From Suillus spraguei (taxonomy: Eukaryota > Basidiomycota > Agaricomycetes > Boletales > Suillaceae): DNA of 64,000 nt. This document shows positions 1 to 11,621 of the stretch, one piece after another; position 1 is the stretch's first letter, and the number at the start of each line of letters is the position of its first letter. The notes beneath the pieces were generated by a model, which was not told the DNA's origin, made no database searches, and saw only the letters and a program-made list of their open reading frames with translations. The position numbers were made by a program, and so were the translations under genes. The DNA is taken from assembly GCA_016800925.1 (NCBI GenBank), contig JABCPU010000008.1, positions 310,001-374,000 on the forward strand, read 5' to 3'.

Positions 1-1605
1 ATCGTTGTGCAACAGCATACGCATCGCCTCTTCAGGGTAGAGTGAGTTAGTCACGAGAAACTATGACCCTTGGTAAAACGCACTGCATGAGATTCACGAT
101 TTTTCCAAGGTCAGCACTTCCTTCTTCGTCGCTAGAAGTTTTTCCGCTAATATCCCTGCGGCGTAGTGCTTTGTAGTGCAAAGCACAGAAGAGTTGGCCA
201 CGAGTTCGTTCGTAACATCGGCGAGTATGCCAGTTTTTGAAGAGATCGACTTGTGCAAAAGACAAATGGGCTATAAATGTAAGGAAAGCCCAGTATTTGG
301 CATTCGCTACTGAGTCGGGAGAAGGATTATCCAACGATGATAGAATCATCCGGAGTGCGTAAGCCGGCACGAATCCTGCGGATCAATCTTCAATCTACCC
401 GATCAATCTATATCTGAGTGTAATACACCCACCGACAACGGCACCCCACGTTTCCAATGCGAGGTCCAAAATTAGGTCGAATGAGTTAGATACCAGCAAA
501 AAGCGCAGTAGGGAGTGCGTCGGATAGCTAACTATACATAAGAGACTGACCTATGTAGAAGACAGTGTTCGCCTACCGTGAACGATAATCAAGGCATTTG
601 TTGAACAAGTTCTTGTGTCGGAAGAATGGCGACAAGCACCAAACATCGGCATCATTCAATGTTCGCTTCCACGCTAGGTCCAATATCGGTTCTACAAATG
701 ATACGGTACACCATGACCAAAGGTTTGCGTCATCTTCGGGAGAGGAAAGATTGGATGACGGGATCTAATCCCCAGGGTCAGTATGTGTGCCGGAGATATA
801 GTTGAACGAACAGACATCAGTTGAGCTGGCGACGTTAAGCGCGGGCCGCACAGCTTGCAGTGGCAAAAGGCCAGCCACGTAGACGAAGGTTACTGGAAAT
901 ATTGTTCGAATTAGAATAGCGATCATAGGACCGGCAGTATAATTCGGCAAAGAAAAATAGTAAATGCATGCAGCAGCAATTTGAGAAATTGCAAGTAGAA
1001 TAAGCAAATACGGAGGTGTGGACGGTGCTCTCAATAAGAGTCTCAGGGTTGTATAAAACTGCCATGACAAATTAAAAGGTGAATTCGACGTGTAATAAAA
1101 TATTGAAAAATCCTACCCATGCAATTGATGCCACTAAGGCGTTGTTCCAAGGATCTTGCAGGGCGATGGCATACCCAAAATATGCAAACCAGCCAAACGA
1201 GCAAACGAGGGAGATAGAGACAAGCACTGGATTTATCCAAACCTGTTTTGGAAAGTCATTGTCGAAGGGACCCTGGACATCGTCTAAAGTGATAAAGTTG
1301 CGAAAAGGTGCGCTGAGCACATTCCAAGCGACTTGGATGAATTTTGGACACTGCGTGCGCGCTAGTAAGTCGGTAATGATCGCTAGGATAATGATAGTAG
1401 CGGGACACCACGTTCCAAACGGAACGTTATGGAGTTGGCCACTAAACCACTGTTCCTGTGGAATGGTCAGGACAGTCCACGAATGATAATAAATAGCTAC
1501 CTGAGCAGAGTGCATAATTGAGATTAGCCACGAAGCAAAGGCAAAGCGCCTTAAAAGTCGCGGATTCACTGGCGGGAGAAGTTGCCGATCGTGTAAGGAA
1601 TTCAA
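1..1605 (-). CDS. ABC transporter (ABCC/MRP-like), N-terminal part, cut by window edge
   Basis: Reading leftwards from ATG at 1605, the protein opens with several hydrophobic helices typical of the extra N-terminal membrane domain of ABCC exporters. It continues with the stretches LPLQAVRPALNVAS, SPEDDANLWSWCTVSFVEPI and VNLMQGDAYAVAQR, which I associate with basidiomycete ABC exporters. Five short introns are needed. The first is 1059-1116 (GT-AG, 58 nt) and joins ASIAW to FYTTLRLLL; the next removes a stop near 765 and has a CTGAC branch site. The remaining transmembrane domain and both nucleotide-binding domains lie beyond base 1, so neither substrate nor activity can be judged. The start at 1605 is the first Met of the open frame. 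Family assignment is from remembered sequence; the substrate is unknown. Confidence 0.78.
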
Positions 1606-1838
1606 GCTTTAGAAGATGAGCGATCACGTTATTTCTCACGAAAGCTGGGACAGGCCTGTATCGCTCCTGGATGATAATTAAATAAAGGCCGCTCAGATAA
1701 AATAAAATAAAATGTGATTTTAATGTACCATCGTTAACGAAATTGTATAGGGTCAAGGAACTGATTTCTCGGCCACGTGACCGACGTCGCGCCGAACAAC
1801 AAACGCAAGAGGCTCATACATGTCCGTGTCTAGCAGCA

Positions 1839-2708
1839 ATGAGGTATCTGCACGCTCTTATCCAGATCTCTGGAGCAATCGCAATTGTACTCCCAATCGT
1901 GGATTATGGCTTAAGCATGCATTCAGCAAGAGACTTACTCGGTATGCTCGCGGGCACTGCTGGCAGTGACACAGACTCGCCTGCAACATCAGACACGCTC
2001 CCTCTTAGCTCTCCTATCCATCCTGGATTGAAAGATCTGGGCAACTTGTTCACAGATTCGGTACTCCCAACGGCATTCTCAGTGGGAAAGATTGATCCAG
2101 CCACTCCCACAAGCCTCGGTCTTACGTCGTCCCCAGGCTCTCTAAAGCCTTCTCCGGAACAAATATCACCTACATCCACCACAAGGTCAGCGAGTTATCC
2201 AAATACCTCATCGGCCGCTATGACCGAAAATGCCTCCGCTGACAACAAGACCTGGAAAATCGTCGGGATCGTCTTCATCGCAATTTTGATCATAGCAATA
2301 GTGATCACATCCAGCATGTTCTTCGATCGCTGGTGCAAGGTTGCGCTAGAGATTATTTGCTGCAAGGGTCGAAGGGACAGTGGCATCGAACAGTTCGTCC
2401 CTGACTGGGAGAAGCAGACATGGGAAGTCAAACTAGGATCAGAAAAGCGTGATTATAGACAGCGAGCATCGTTTATGTCTTTTCCGTTTGATACGGGAGC
2501 AGAACATGTGAAGGAGGGAGGGGTGCATGCGATGAGAAACTCCGCGGACCACACTATCCCTACCCTGCCAGTCGCGGTGCCACCTCCGTTACTCAGAGTC
2601 GTCTCTCCATCAGACGCTCGAGAGCTTCCTTGGGATGCTGACAATCTCCACAAGTGCACTCTTCACCGTCAGCTTTCCGCACGCAGCGGTCACCACGGAG
2701 ATACGTAG
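1839..2708 (+). CDS. Putative single-pass membrane protein, function unknown
   Basis: An intronless frame of 289 codons. The longer frame opens at 1743, but ATG 1839 places a hydrophobic, signal-peptide-like stretch (LIQISGAIAIVLPIV) at the N terminus, so I prefer it. Next comes a Ser/Thr/Pro-rich, probably extracellular region of about 115 residues, then one clear transmembrane segment (IVGIVFIAILIIAIVITSS), a Cys-containing juxtamembrane stretch (VALEIICCKGRRD) and a cytoplasmic tail of about 110 residues. The layout resembles fungal wall-sensor or adhesin-like type I proteins, but there is no recognisable domain. It lies head to head with the ABC transporter, about 230 bp apart. It could also be a chance frame; length and layout argue for a gene. 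Confidence 0.5.
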   Translation: MRYLHALIQISGAIAIVLPIVDYGLSMHSARDLLGMLAGTAGSDTDSPATSDTLPLSSPIHPGLKDLGNLFTDSVLPTAFSVGKIDPATPTSLGLTSSPGSLKPSPEQISPTSTTRSASYPNTSSAAMTENASADNKTWKIVGIVFIAILIIAIVITSSMFFDRWCKVALEIICCKGRRDSGIEQFVPDWEKQTWEVKLGSEKRDYRQRASFMSFPFDTGAEHVKEGGVHAMRNSADHTIPTLPVAVPPPLLRVVSPSDARELPWDADNLHKCTLHRQLSARSGHHGDT

Positions 2709-3322
2709 AGCGTGAAATTTGCCAGTAGCTCCTTCATGCCACCCTGTCTCAATACCACACCATCTTCCAGTTTCTTCCCCAACAAACAAGCACATCCAAC
2801 TCACGCCACAATCGGCGACTATCACATTCACTATCCACCCAATCGTTTTGTATAACTGCTCCTGTTGTACCTGCCACATTCCGGGACGATGGTGCGACAT
2901 GGGTACTAAGGCGTGATCCTCGGCGGCGCTACTGGATACTTCTTTTCCAAGTAGTCGGACACATAAATTCCTACTGCACCCACTGAGCATACAGCCATGG
3001 AGACGTATAGCCGTGTTCGAGCTGGAAGAGCTTGAGAGAGTTGTCAGAGCAGAACTTAACAAGACAAAGAAAATTAGTCCACTGCACACACCTTTGTATG
3101 ATTGCCACAATGATCTAGCGACCACTGGCTCCGCAGATGGCGGTAATTTCTTGGAAGTCATCACTGTACAGTCTGTACGATCGCCTGGAGACAGTGATTC
3201 TAATCAAAAAATGGTCCCACAAACACAAGAATTACCAGTTTGGCAACTGCATTAAGAGTCCGTCGCTGATCCGATTTGTGTCAGTCTACCTGACTGCGAG
3301 AAACCAACGTTATATCTCGAAC
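2709..3322. other. No gene recognised (614 bp)
   Basis: This is the gap between the membrane-protein gene and riboflavin synthase. Several short frames on both strands overlap each other, and none has family features or a coherent splice pattern. It presumably holds the 3' end of the upstream gene and the RIB5 promoter. Confidence 0.5.
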
Positions 3323-4223
3323 ATGTTTACTGGTTTGGCAAGTGGGACTTTAATTCCACGACACTCATTCATCCTAACTTGACTGCTTCAGATTGAACAC
3401 ATTGGAACAGTGTCTGCTATCCATCGGGATGATAGTGGTTGTGCTTTAACCATATCACAATCAGCACCTATCTTGGTGGACTGTCATATCGGTGACTCCA
3501 TAGCCGTCAATGGGGCCTGTCTGACAGTGACCGAATTCGAAGTTGAGCGTGATGGGGGATATTTCAAGATATGGCTAGCTAACGAAACACTCAGCAGGAC
3601 TGATCTTGGTGAGTGACCAGAGGCAAATTAATGCAGTCGCTCATAGATAATCCAGGCGACCGCAAGGTTGGTGATCAGGTGAACCTTGAGCGCGCCATGG
3701 GTGCCCATGTTCGATTCGGTGGTCACTTTGTGCAGGTGCGCTCTTTCCGACGGCGTACAATTCATCAACGAGTCATTTCCCACATCAGGCTCATGTTGAT
3801 ATAACCGCTACTATTATCAGGAGAGTTCCTGATGGTGATTCATTGCGTCTTTGGTTCCAACTTCCCGAATCAACCGCAGAAAGACCTTCTCTCCTTCCTT
3901 ACATCATCCCCAAAGGTTACGTCACTATAGACGGTGCTTCCTTAACCGTTACTTCTGTCGATGATAGCAAAAGGGTGTTCGGTATTATGCTTATTCAGCA
4001 TACGCAGCAGAAGCTTACCTTGGCAAACAAGGCCAATGGCGAGAAAGTAAACATCGAGGTTGACATGGTGGGCAAGTATGTAGAAAAGAGTGTATTGGCT
4101 GCTCTGGAGGGTGGTGGTGGAGAAGCCATGCGGAGCTTCGTTCAGAGAATCGTGGAGGAAACGCTCGTCAACAAGGGTATTCTACCTTCTGCTCTAGTCT
4201 CCAATGGTAGTGATATTCAGTAG
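3323..4223 (+). CDS. RIB5: Riboflavin synthase
   Basis: Catalyses the last step of riboflavin synthesis, dismutation of two 6,7-dimethyl-8-ribityllumazines to riboflavin. Four exons: 3323-3337, 3392-3608, 3656-3735 and 3789-4223, giving 248 aa. The N terminus MFTGL/IEHIGTV is the family signature, which fixes the start. Two homologous lumazine-binding domains follow; compare GDSIAVNGACLTVTEF in domain 1 with GYVTIDGASLTVTSVDD in domain 2, and NLERAMGAHVRFGGHFVQ between them. The first exon is only five codons, and its intron must use a GC donor (TTG/GCAAGT...TTCAG, 54 nt), because both nearby GT choices give a stop. The C terminus is extended beyond the bacterial length. The reading is otherwise intact and very probably functional. 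Confidence 0.95.
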
Positions 4224-4503
4224 TTAAACGAGGTCACTGAGTATGTGCGTTATTTTGTTTTGACCTATGTACAATAAAGTTGTTCTGCCAGCGACAAGTG
4301 TGGTTATCTTTTGACGCTCGGCTATTATAATAGCAAATACGTCCGACAATGATCAATATAGTGATTATTTTGTGGACACAGTCACAGGCCAAGTACTATT
4401 TAGTGGTTCATTCATTTAACTACAACTATCATCTGCAAAGCTCCAGCACGCGCGGTAACACCTAACGACCTACCAGCTTTTTCGAGCTTTCATTGCGTGT
4501 TTC

Positions 4504-6429
4504 ATGAAGGACCCACCGTTGAAGAGAAAAGTGAGCGTTACGCTCGTATACCGCGACAGTCCATGAAGCTTACATGCAGTGAATAGGTCACCGCGAAAGT
4601 CGACTACAATGGCGGTCATGCGCCTCTTCGTTTTAATTCACCACCTAGACCAGCATCACCGACAAAGCAACCGCTGCAGTCATCTCTCTCGCCGCCGGGC
4701 TTCCGTCCGACAGTCAAGGTCACTGGCAGCTCTAATGTGACCAGTGTCAGGAGGCTATCAAGTTCGGTTTCATTGAACAACATCAACAAAGTAACACACT
4801 CTCGACCTGAGTCGCCTTTGAAACCGGTCCGAAATTCTGGTCCTTCCATAGTCACGAATCCCGTCAAAGCTCGCGTTACGGCGCGGCCCGCATCCAAGTC
4901 TACCACCACATCTCCTGTTTCCAGTACATCTCCTCTAGAGTCGCGTCAGCGATCATCCACCACTGTTGTGTCAAAGCTACGACTTCCGTCCGAGGAAGAC
5001 CGACCACACAGCGGCAGTGTTGTCCTACGTCATGGTCAGTCTACCTCAGCATTACAGAGGAATTCACCATCACCCCAAATTCCGCTCTCTTTTGAACTTC
5101 CACTCGTACGCGTCGATCAAGACCGTGTATCACCATCGGCCCCCATCAAGATTAAATCCAAGGTTTCTGGGTTAGCCAAATCTAATAGTATCGAGACAGA
5201 TCCCGGTCGCTCGTTATCCCCGCCATGGGTTACTACTAGGCCCACTCATACAAGACCACCCATACCTTCACTTTCCTCAAGCCTCTCGTTAAACGCGCCT
5301 CCAAGTCCTCCTGATTCGACTACAGTGCCAACTTTCTATCCCATAACGACCGCAGCTCCTGCTGCTAATCCTCATAGATACCCCTCGCCGCGGCGCGGCC
5401 CCTCACCTACACTCAATCCATACCAAACATTTACTCCACCTGAAAGACCTTCGAAAGCAGCCAGGCAGGTCCTGAAAGCCAAGGTCGACCCTGCTTCCAT
5501 TCCTCTTCCTCCACATTCACCACCAGTATCTGCATTATCATTATCTTCAAAGTCATCCGTATCTAGAAGTTCATTGTCTCTGCATCCCTCTCATCCAAAT
5601 GCGCCAACGCTTAACTCTCACACGAACCGTTCGGATACTGAATCTGCTCGGGCCAATAATGGCCGTTCTATTCAGAATGACCAAGCCGACACAATTTCGC
5701 CTACACCCAATGATCGGCAATCTAGTCAAGATCGGGATAGCGACTTTGATTCCGAAAACTCGGAGCACAAGGCAAGGGCTGCAGCCAAGTCTAATCGAAA
5801 GGTCACACCCACTTCCTACGTCATCATTACTGAACTGACTTGTACTTCAGATTGCCGACTTGGAAATAACAAATAAATCCCTGCTTGTTATCAATGCATC
5901 ACTTGAAACTACGAAGAATCGTCAAGCCAAAGAAATTCGAGACCTCAAGCGGAAACTCCGTGAATCTCGACTTATTCTTCCTCCCAGAGCATTCAGGGCC
6001 GTTGAGTCCCTTGCCCGTGAAGAGCAAGAACAAGAAGGGGAGGATGGCGATAGTGAGGAGGGTGAGGACGGGCCTGATGAGGCTTATGCAAGAGTGAAGG
6101 ATATGCTAGAGGGCCTTCTGGAATCAGGCAGGAAAGCCTTGGAAAAGACTCCCGAAGATTTTCGGCAGGGCCTCTCCACAAAGGTCCTGAATGCCGATGA
6201 AGTCCGCTCATGGAGAGATTCAGGGCAGGAATTTGACGCTGTCCTTGATGGTCACAGCAGGGGGGACACTAGGGAGATCCAGGCTACAGTTCACCTCTCT
6301 CCCTCACACGTTGCTGTGCCTGACAATAGTGATGATGACCTCTCGGAGGACGAGGTCGAACGGCTAACCTTGGAACCAAATACACCGCCACCTACGCGTT
6401 TGCCTCCCATCAGGATTGCTCCTTCATAA
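4504..6429 (+). CDS. Conserved Ser/Pro-rich protein with C-terminal coiled coil, function unknown
   Basis: Three exons (4504-4530, 4587-5801, 5851-6429), 606 aa. The nine-codon first exon MKDPPLKRK is inferred from clean splice sites (AAA/GTGAGC, AATAG/GTC) and an in-frame continuation; without it the frame has no ATG. Residues 10-410 are low-complexity and rich in Ser, Pro and Thr, suggesting disorder and phosphorylation. The third exon starts with a helical, charged segment (IADLEITNKSLLVINASLE followed by KEIRDLKRKLRESR) that should form a short coiled coil. After it come an acidic Glu/Asp/Gly run, a helical stretch and a tail ending PPPTRLPPIRIAPS. I think the coiled-coil block is conserved in basidiomycetes, but I do not recognise a function. 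It converges with the myosin gene. Confidence 0.75.
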
Positions 6430-6653
6430 GTTCATGGTGTCACGTTTATAATGCTCTACGTCCTGCAGTGCTTCATTATGTAGACCTTGGAAATCATTTC
6501 TTGATACCCCACAAGCATTTCACTATCATTTCGCGTCCCTATCGCATTATCCAATATGTTTACTGAAATACTGAATTCTACGTTTCTAATTCAACGTTTC
6601 TACATGATAAGATGTCTTTAAAATGGTATTACGAAGTCAACTAATTAATTAGA

Positions 6654-9600
6654 TCACTCATCGGCTATCTTCTGTGCACGCTTCGCGAGCTGGATGGTTA
6701 TATGTATTAGATGAGTATCATCCTCAGGACAGCTAATATCACTCACCGCAGCAGCCAAGTCCATCTGGCCAGCAGGCGCACTAGGCTTAGAAATCTTCGA
6801 TGGCGCCGCACCGGTACCTGGTCGCGGGGCCATGGGTATGGGTGGCTTAGGAGGTGGCTTGCCGCCACTTGGCTTCGATGCGACAGGTGGCGGCACAGGC
6901 TTAGGTTTGGTGGCTACTGGGGGAGGAGATTTTACTCCTAATGAACTCGAGGGGCGAGAGCTTGGAGGTGTACTGCTTGCTGATCCATTAACTGATACAG
7001 CTGCAGGCTTCTTCCAAGGCGCCGCGGAGCCATTTGATGGCGCAAGGCCAGGGAAAACGGCCACAGGCCTAGCCAACGCATCTGCCGTCAATGACTTCGC
7101 AGACATGGCCGAAACAGTTGGTTTTGAAGCTGAAACGGGAGCGGCAACGACTACTAGCGGAGCTGAAGGTGGTGGCGGTGGTCGAGGTGGAGGGGGGCGT
7201 GCCGCAGGTGCTGCTTTAGGTTTTGGCGGCACAAGTTCTAGGTAATTGTTTGGGGCCCAGCCTTCTTGCCCGTCCTTCCTTACGAGCCACCACCCATTGT
7301 CATCCTTCTCAACCAGCTCCACGGTATCATCCTTCTTCAAGGATATCTCGCCTTCTTGACCCTCAAAAGCAAACTTTGCCCTATACAACTCTGCCTCAGG
7401 CTCTTTGGGCGGCGGCGGCGGCGGGGGTGGGGGCGGAACTGAATTACGAGGAGGCGAGGGGGATGATTTAGGAGGCGAGGGGGATGGTTTAGAAGGCGCC
7501 ACTGGTGTTGGCCTGACGGCAGCAAGTTGTGTAGATTTCCCTGGCAGTGGTTGAGCGGCTGGCTTCGGCCTGGAAGTCTTTCCCTTCTGGAATCGACCGT
7601 GAGAAGACAGGAATCACAATCCGACAAAACTCACATCTGAGGGGCCGCCAGCGCGAAGGAGCTTTCCTTGGGTGATAGGTCTAACAATACCAGGTTTTCT
7701 TCTTGCAGCAGGGCGGGAGGTGCTCGATGGAGGTTCACCAGACGGGACATGCACAGTGTGGCTCTTGTATACGTCATCTTTTGCGATCGTCTCATCTCGG
7801 AGAAATTGGATCTGTGCTTTCTTGTCCTTCTTTTTGGCATATTCAATCCTTCCGAGCAAGTGAGACAAAGGTAAGGTGAAATCAGTCAAACACGCACGAC
7901 GGGCCAATTAATACGCTGATACTAGCTTGCGTGAGCGTAAGGAGATTCGCGGTCAACTCCGTCTTGAAATAGCAATGAAGAATTGGATCACCCTCCTCAG
8001 AGGCATTGCAATTCAATGCCTGATATGAGTTAGCGATATGCCAAGGACAGATAGAAGGACCAACCAGCCAATCATCCCTTAAATTAGACATAGATATACT
8101 TTTGATAGTTACCAAGGGAATCTTGCGTTCAAGCGAGGTTTGTATCTGACCATCCTTTTGAGAAGTTGCCACGATGTACACAGCTTTTGCAGTCTACCAT
8201 GATGCACGTAAGATGAGCCAAGGCATTGAGGCACAGTGATACATACCACTACAAGGAAACGGGGGCTGAGTTTGCTAGACCGACCAAGTTTGGACACCAA
8301 TATTTGCACTTTCGAGCTAAATGTGGCCTGCTCCGCTGCGGGGCACATGAGACAACTAAATTATATAGAAGAACTAGAGGGCTCACCACCAAGACCGCAG
8401 GCGGAGCGCAGGTCCGATCCGACGATGTTCTTGCCATTGACATCAAGATAGTCACCCATAAAACGGCGATAACTGAGAAGACTGTAACGTCTGCGTTCTT
8501 TTCTTCCTGCCAATACCTGATGACCGTAGTCGCGGACTTTGGCGTATTCAAGGGCCTCTTTGTTGTTCTTCCAGAACCTCTGAATGCGTCTAGCGCATTC
8601 ATTCTTATAGCGCCAGTAGTTTCTCCAGGCTCGCTGAATACGTGCTGCCATGTTATGCCAATAACGGTCACGCATAGTCTCTAGGGCAAACAGCTGTATC
8701 GACAACGTCAATCCATTTTCTTGGTGTTGTTGTATGGTTTACTCACTGTTTCGGGATTCTTGATGAAGGCCTTTGTAACCCCCATCTGCCATTCGTCCTT
8801 GGCTATCCCCGTATCCTTGAGAATTTGCTCGCAGCCAGATTTTGCGTCTCCTTGCCATGTGTATTCACCAGCGTACGACGTTGAAGGCGACAAAAGGTAG
8901 AAGCGTTCCACCATTTTTTCGAAGGTGTTCCTATACGCAAATCCTGCGCGACGTACACGAATATTTTCCTGTAATCCCAGGTATTTGATTTGATGCAAGA
9001 TGGCCTTATTATCATATTCAGTCGAGCTACGGTTCTGGTTTGGTTTGATTGTTCGGATATAAGAAGGCTGAGCTTTCATCAAATTATCCACGAGAGCACC
9101 TGCCGACGCCTTCGCAACGCATGAATGATCCATTCTGACAAATAAAAGAACGCCATGAGATACCTTAATCCTGTCACCAGCAGTGGGCGGTCTCTTCTTG
9201 CTTGAGGGATCGGGTCTGTCTGAGAACAATGTCTGAAGGAATTGGTTGCCGCTACTACCGACCAAATCGAAAAGATCCTTCACGAGTGCGTCCTTGTTCT
9301 TGTCTGTCATGCCCGCGATGTTGTACATGACGTCTCCAGCGTAGTGACGAACCAGAAACTGAGATCCCCGGGCTTCGAAGTGGACATTGGAAGACAGCAT
9401 GGCCGTCCGCTGGACGAAACTGTTGTCTGCCGCAGCTGGATCGGCATGCGCTGTTGCACAGGCGTCGTTTAAAGCGGCGAATATTCCAGGGGGTTTCCGT
9501 TCTTCAATGAGGTCGCAGACAATCTTGTTGTTGAAGTATTTAATGGGAGTCCATTTGATCTGCTCCCTGACATACTCCTCCTGTTCGGTCTTAAGTGTCA

Positions 9601-11332
9601 ACTCGATAAAAATCTGCTGAAGTTTCTCGTTGACATAGTTGATGCATAATTGCTCGAAAGAGTTATCCTGCAGAGCTGAGTGAGTGAGGCGGCTTACGGC
9701 GTACAATTTGATTATACCTCAAAAATCTCAAAACCAAAGATATCCTGTCAACGCCTCAGTTGTTGGTCAAGCAGATAGCAAAAGCGTCACCTACTAGGAT
9801 ACCAATGACTTGTGCCGAGGCACTTCGAGCCTTCATCGACACATTGATTCTCGAAACAATCCATTCAAAGAGATTGTTATAAATCGCCTTTGCGAGTGCA
9901 TCCCTTCCAGCGGTTGCTTGCGCGGGATTCAGGGGAACATCATAAACGGAACCTCGTCGTCCCCCTCGCTGAGTTTCGACGACTTTTGACGTTAGAACCT
10001 TCTGGACCATCGCCGGGTCTACCTCTATGAGATGTGCAATAAAATCTGTTACTGCAGTGTCAACGATGGCCGAATTTCCATCATCCATCTCCTGGAAAAC
10101 GACATTCCCCAACCATAGAATGACTGCGATCATCCGAAAAATTTCATTCTGTTCCTGATCACTGAGGCCAATAGTCCTCATGGCGTTCTGACCATGTTTA
10201 ACTGATGATGTAGGACAACAGGAACACACTCACTAGTGTATCTGCATAGTCGTTTTCATCGTTGATGTCCTGAACCTCTAAGCAGTTGCTCCTACTGGTA
10301 TAATAATATGCATCTGGGCCCTGCAACCCGAATTGCTCTACAGATAGTCATGAGAGTTCAGCATGGACGGGCAGGCAAGACGCACCTCGCTGCTCGTCTG
10401 AAGCAGCCTTTGTGAACTGATAGAAGATGTGGAAATTACGCTCGTTATCTAATTGCCCCACCACTCGCCCTTTCTCAAGTAGATAATTCGTTATTTGAGC
10501 CCCGATTGGCTCGCCCTGCGTATTAAACATGATCTCCAGATATTTACCCTGTGAGGCTATGAAATCAAAATCAAGGTTCATGTTCTAAAGAGATTATGCA
10601 CGCACATGACGACTTGAATTATTGTTACGAAGAGTCTTTGCACAACCAAAGCTCTCCAATAGAGGATTGGTGGCTAATACCATGTCTTTGATCTCCTGTA
10701 TACTGCCATCTTGCCCTCCCGACACGGCTGCGATGTATTGCATGATGCGTTTGGCAGCTTCAGTCTTTCCAGCACCAGACTCGCCGGATATAATAACACA
10801 TTGGTTCTCGTGGTATGCATTCATGTTATAGTATGCAGATTCTGCGATGCTGAATACATGCGGAGGGACTTCGAGTCGATTCTTGCCCTTGTACTTCTGG
10901 AGGGTTTCATCCGTATAGATTCCTAGATCTGATAGGCATTTCACTCGAACGTTAGAAACCAAAATTTGAACACATAAGGCCTCACCTTTAAATGGGTTTA
11001 CGGATATCAATACGCCACCGATGTAAGTGTAGATCTCTCCGGCCTTCCAACGGCTCTCAAGGTTCTTGTTAATGTTATCCTCGTTAATAGTTGTCAGAAG
11101 CGTCATATCGGATACTCCGGTTTGTTGCTTTTTGAATCCTTCTTTCCAATCTGCCTGTTTGTACCAATATCACAGCTGTCCGTAGGTGTAACGATGTCTG
11201 AGAGCATACCTTGGCAACTTTAGTCGCCCCACCTGACTTCGGGACAGTCTTCTTGCCCGCCTTCTTAGATATAGCCTACATGCATGTGCCGATCAATCAT
11301 TCAGCACTTCAAGGTAACTTAGATCTCACCAT
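6654..11332 (-). CDS. MYO1: Class I myosin heavy chain (long-tailed)
   Basis: Actin-based motor of endocytic patches and polarised growth. Sixteen exons give 1301 aa with every phase closing. The ATG is an exon of its own (11330-11332). Order: motor with P-loop [13 protein letters not shown] near residue 130, [40 protein letters not shown] and [20 protein letters not shown]. The TEDS-site serine is in [13 protein letters not shown] near residue 355, where PAK-type kinases act in yeast. Next come two IQ-like motifs ([23 protein letters not shown]), the basic TH1 tail, and a Pro-rich region with an SH3 domain near residues 1075-1130 (ALYDY-like [33 protein letters not shown]). The last exon reads [11 protein letters not shown] and stops, so the acidic Arp2/3-activating tail with terminal Trp seen in many fungal homologues is absent or missed. 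Confidence 0.96.
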
Positions 11333-11621
11333 GGCCAACTTTGCACGTTAGCTTGAATGAGAGAACGCAGTGAAGTTGCTGAGAGAAATCCGCAGGCACG
11401 GTGGGGAACGGCAATGCCCGTGGCAATACTATGCTCCGGTGGTAGTACGAGCAACTCCCGAGTTGTAGAAGATAAGTCGAGATTTTGTACTCTCAGTAAC
11501 CGCAATTTCAGAGTCTTCAGACAACCACATATTTTGCAAAAACTTAGCTCGATAAATTATATTCTACCCACCACTTATTTACTAGTACAAACAGTCTCAA
11601 CTCGGTTTATTAGACAATATA

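Noticed and set aside
2610..3164. 184-codon minus-strand frame
   Set aside because: It overlaps the 3' end of the membrane-protein gene on the other strand, has no domain, and ends in ordinary intergenic sequence.
6832..7245. Gly-rich plus-strand frame opposite the myosin tail
   Set aside because: It is the antisense reading of the Pro-rich region of the myosin; codon pattern and splice sites favour the myosin strand.
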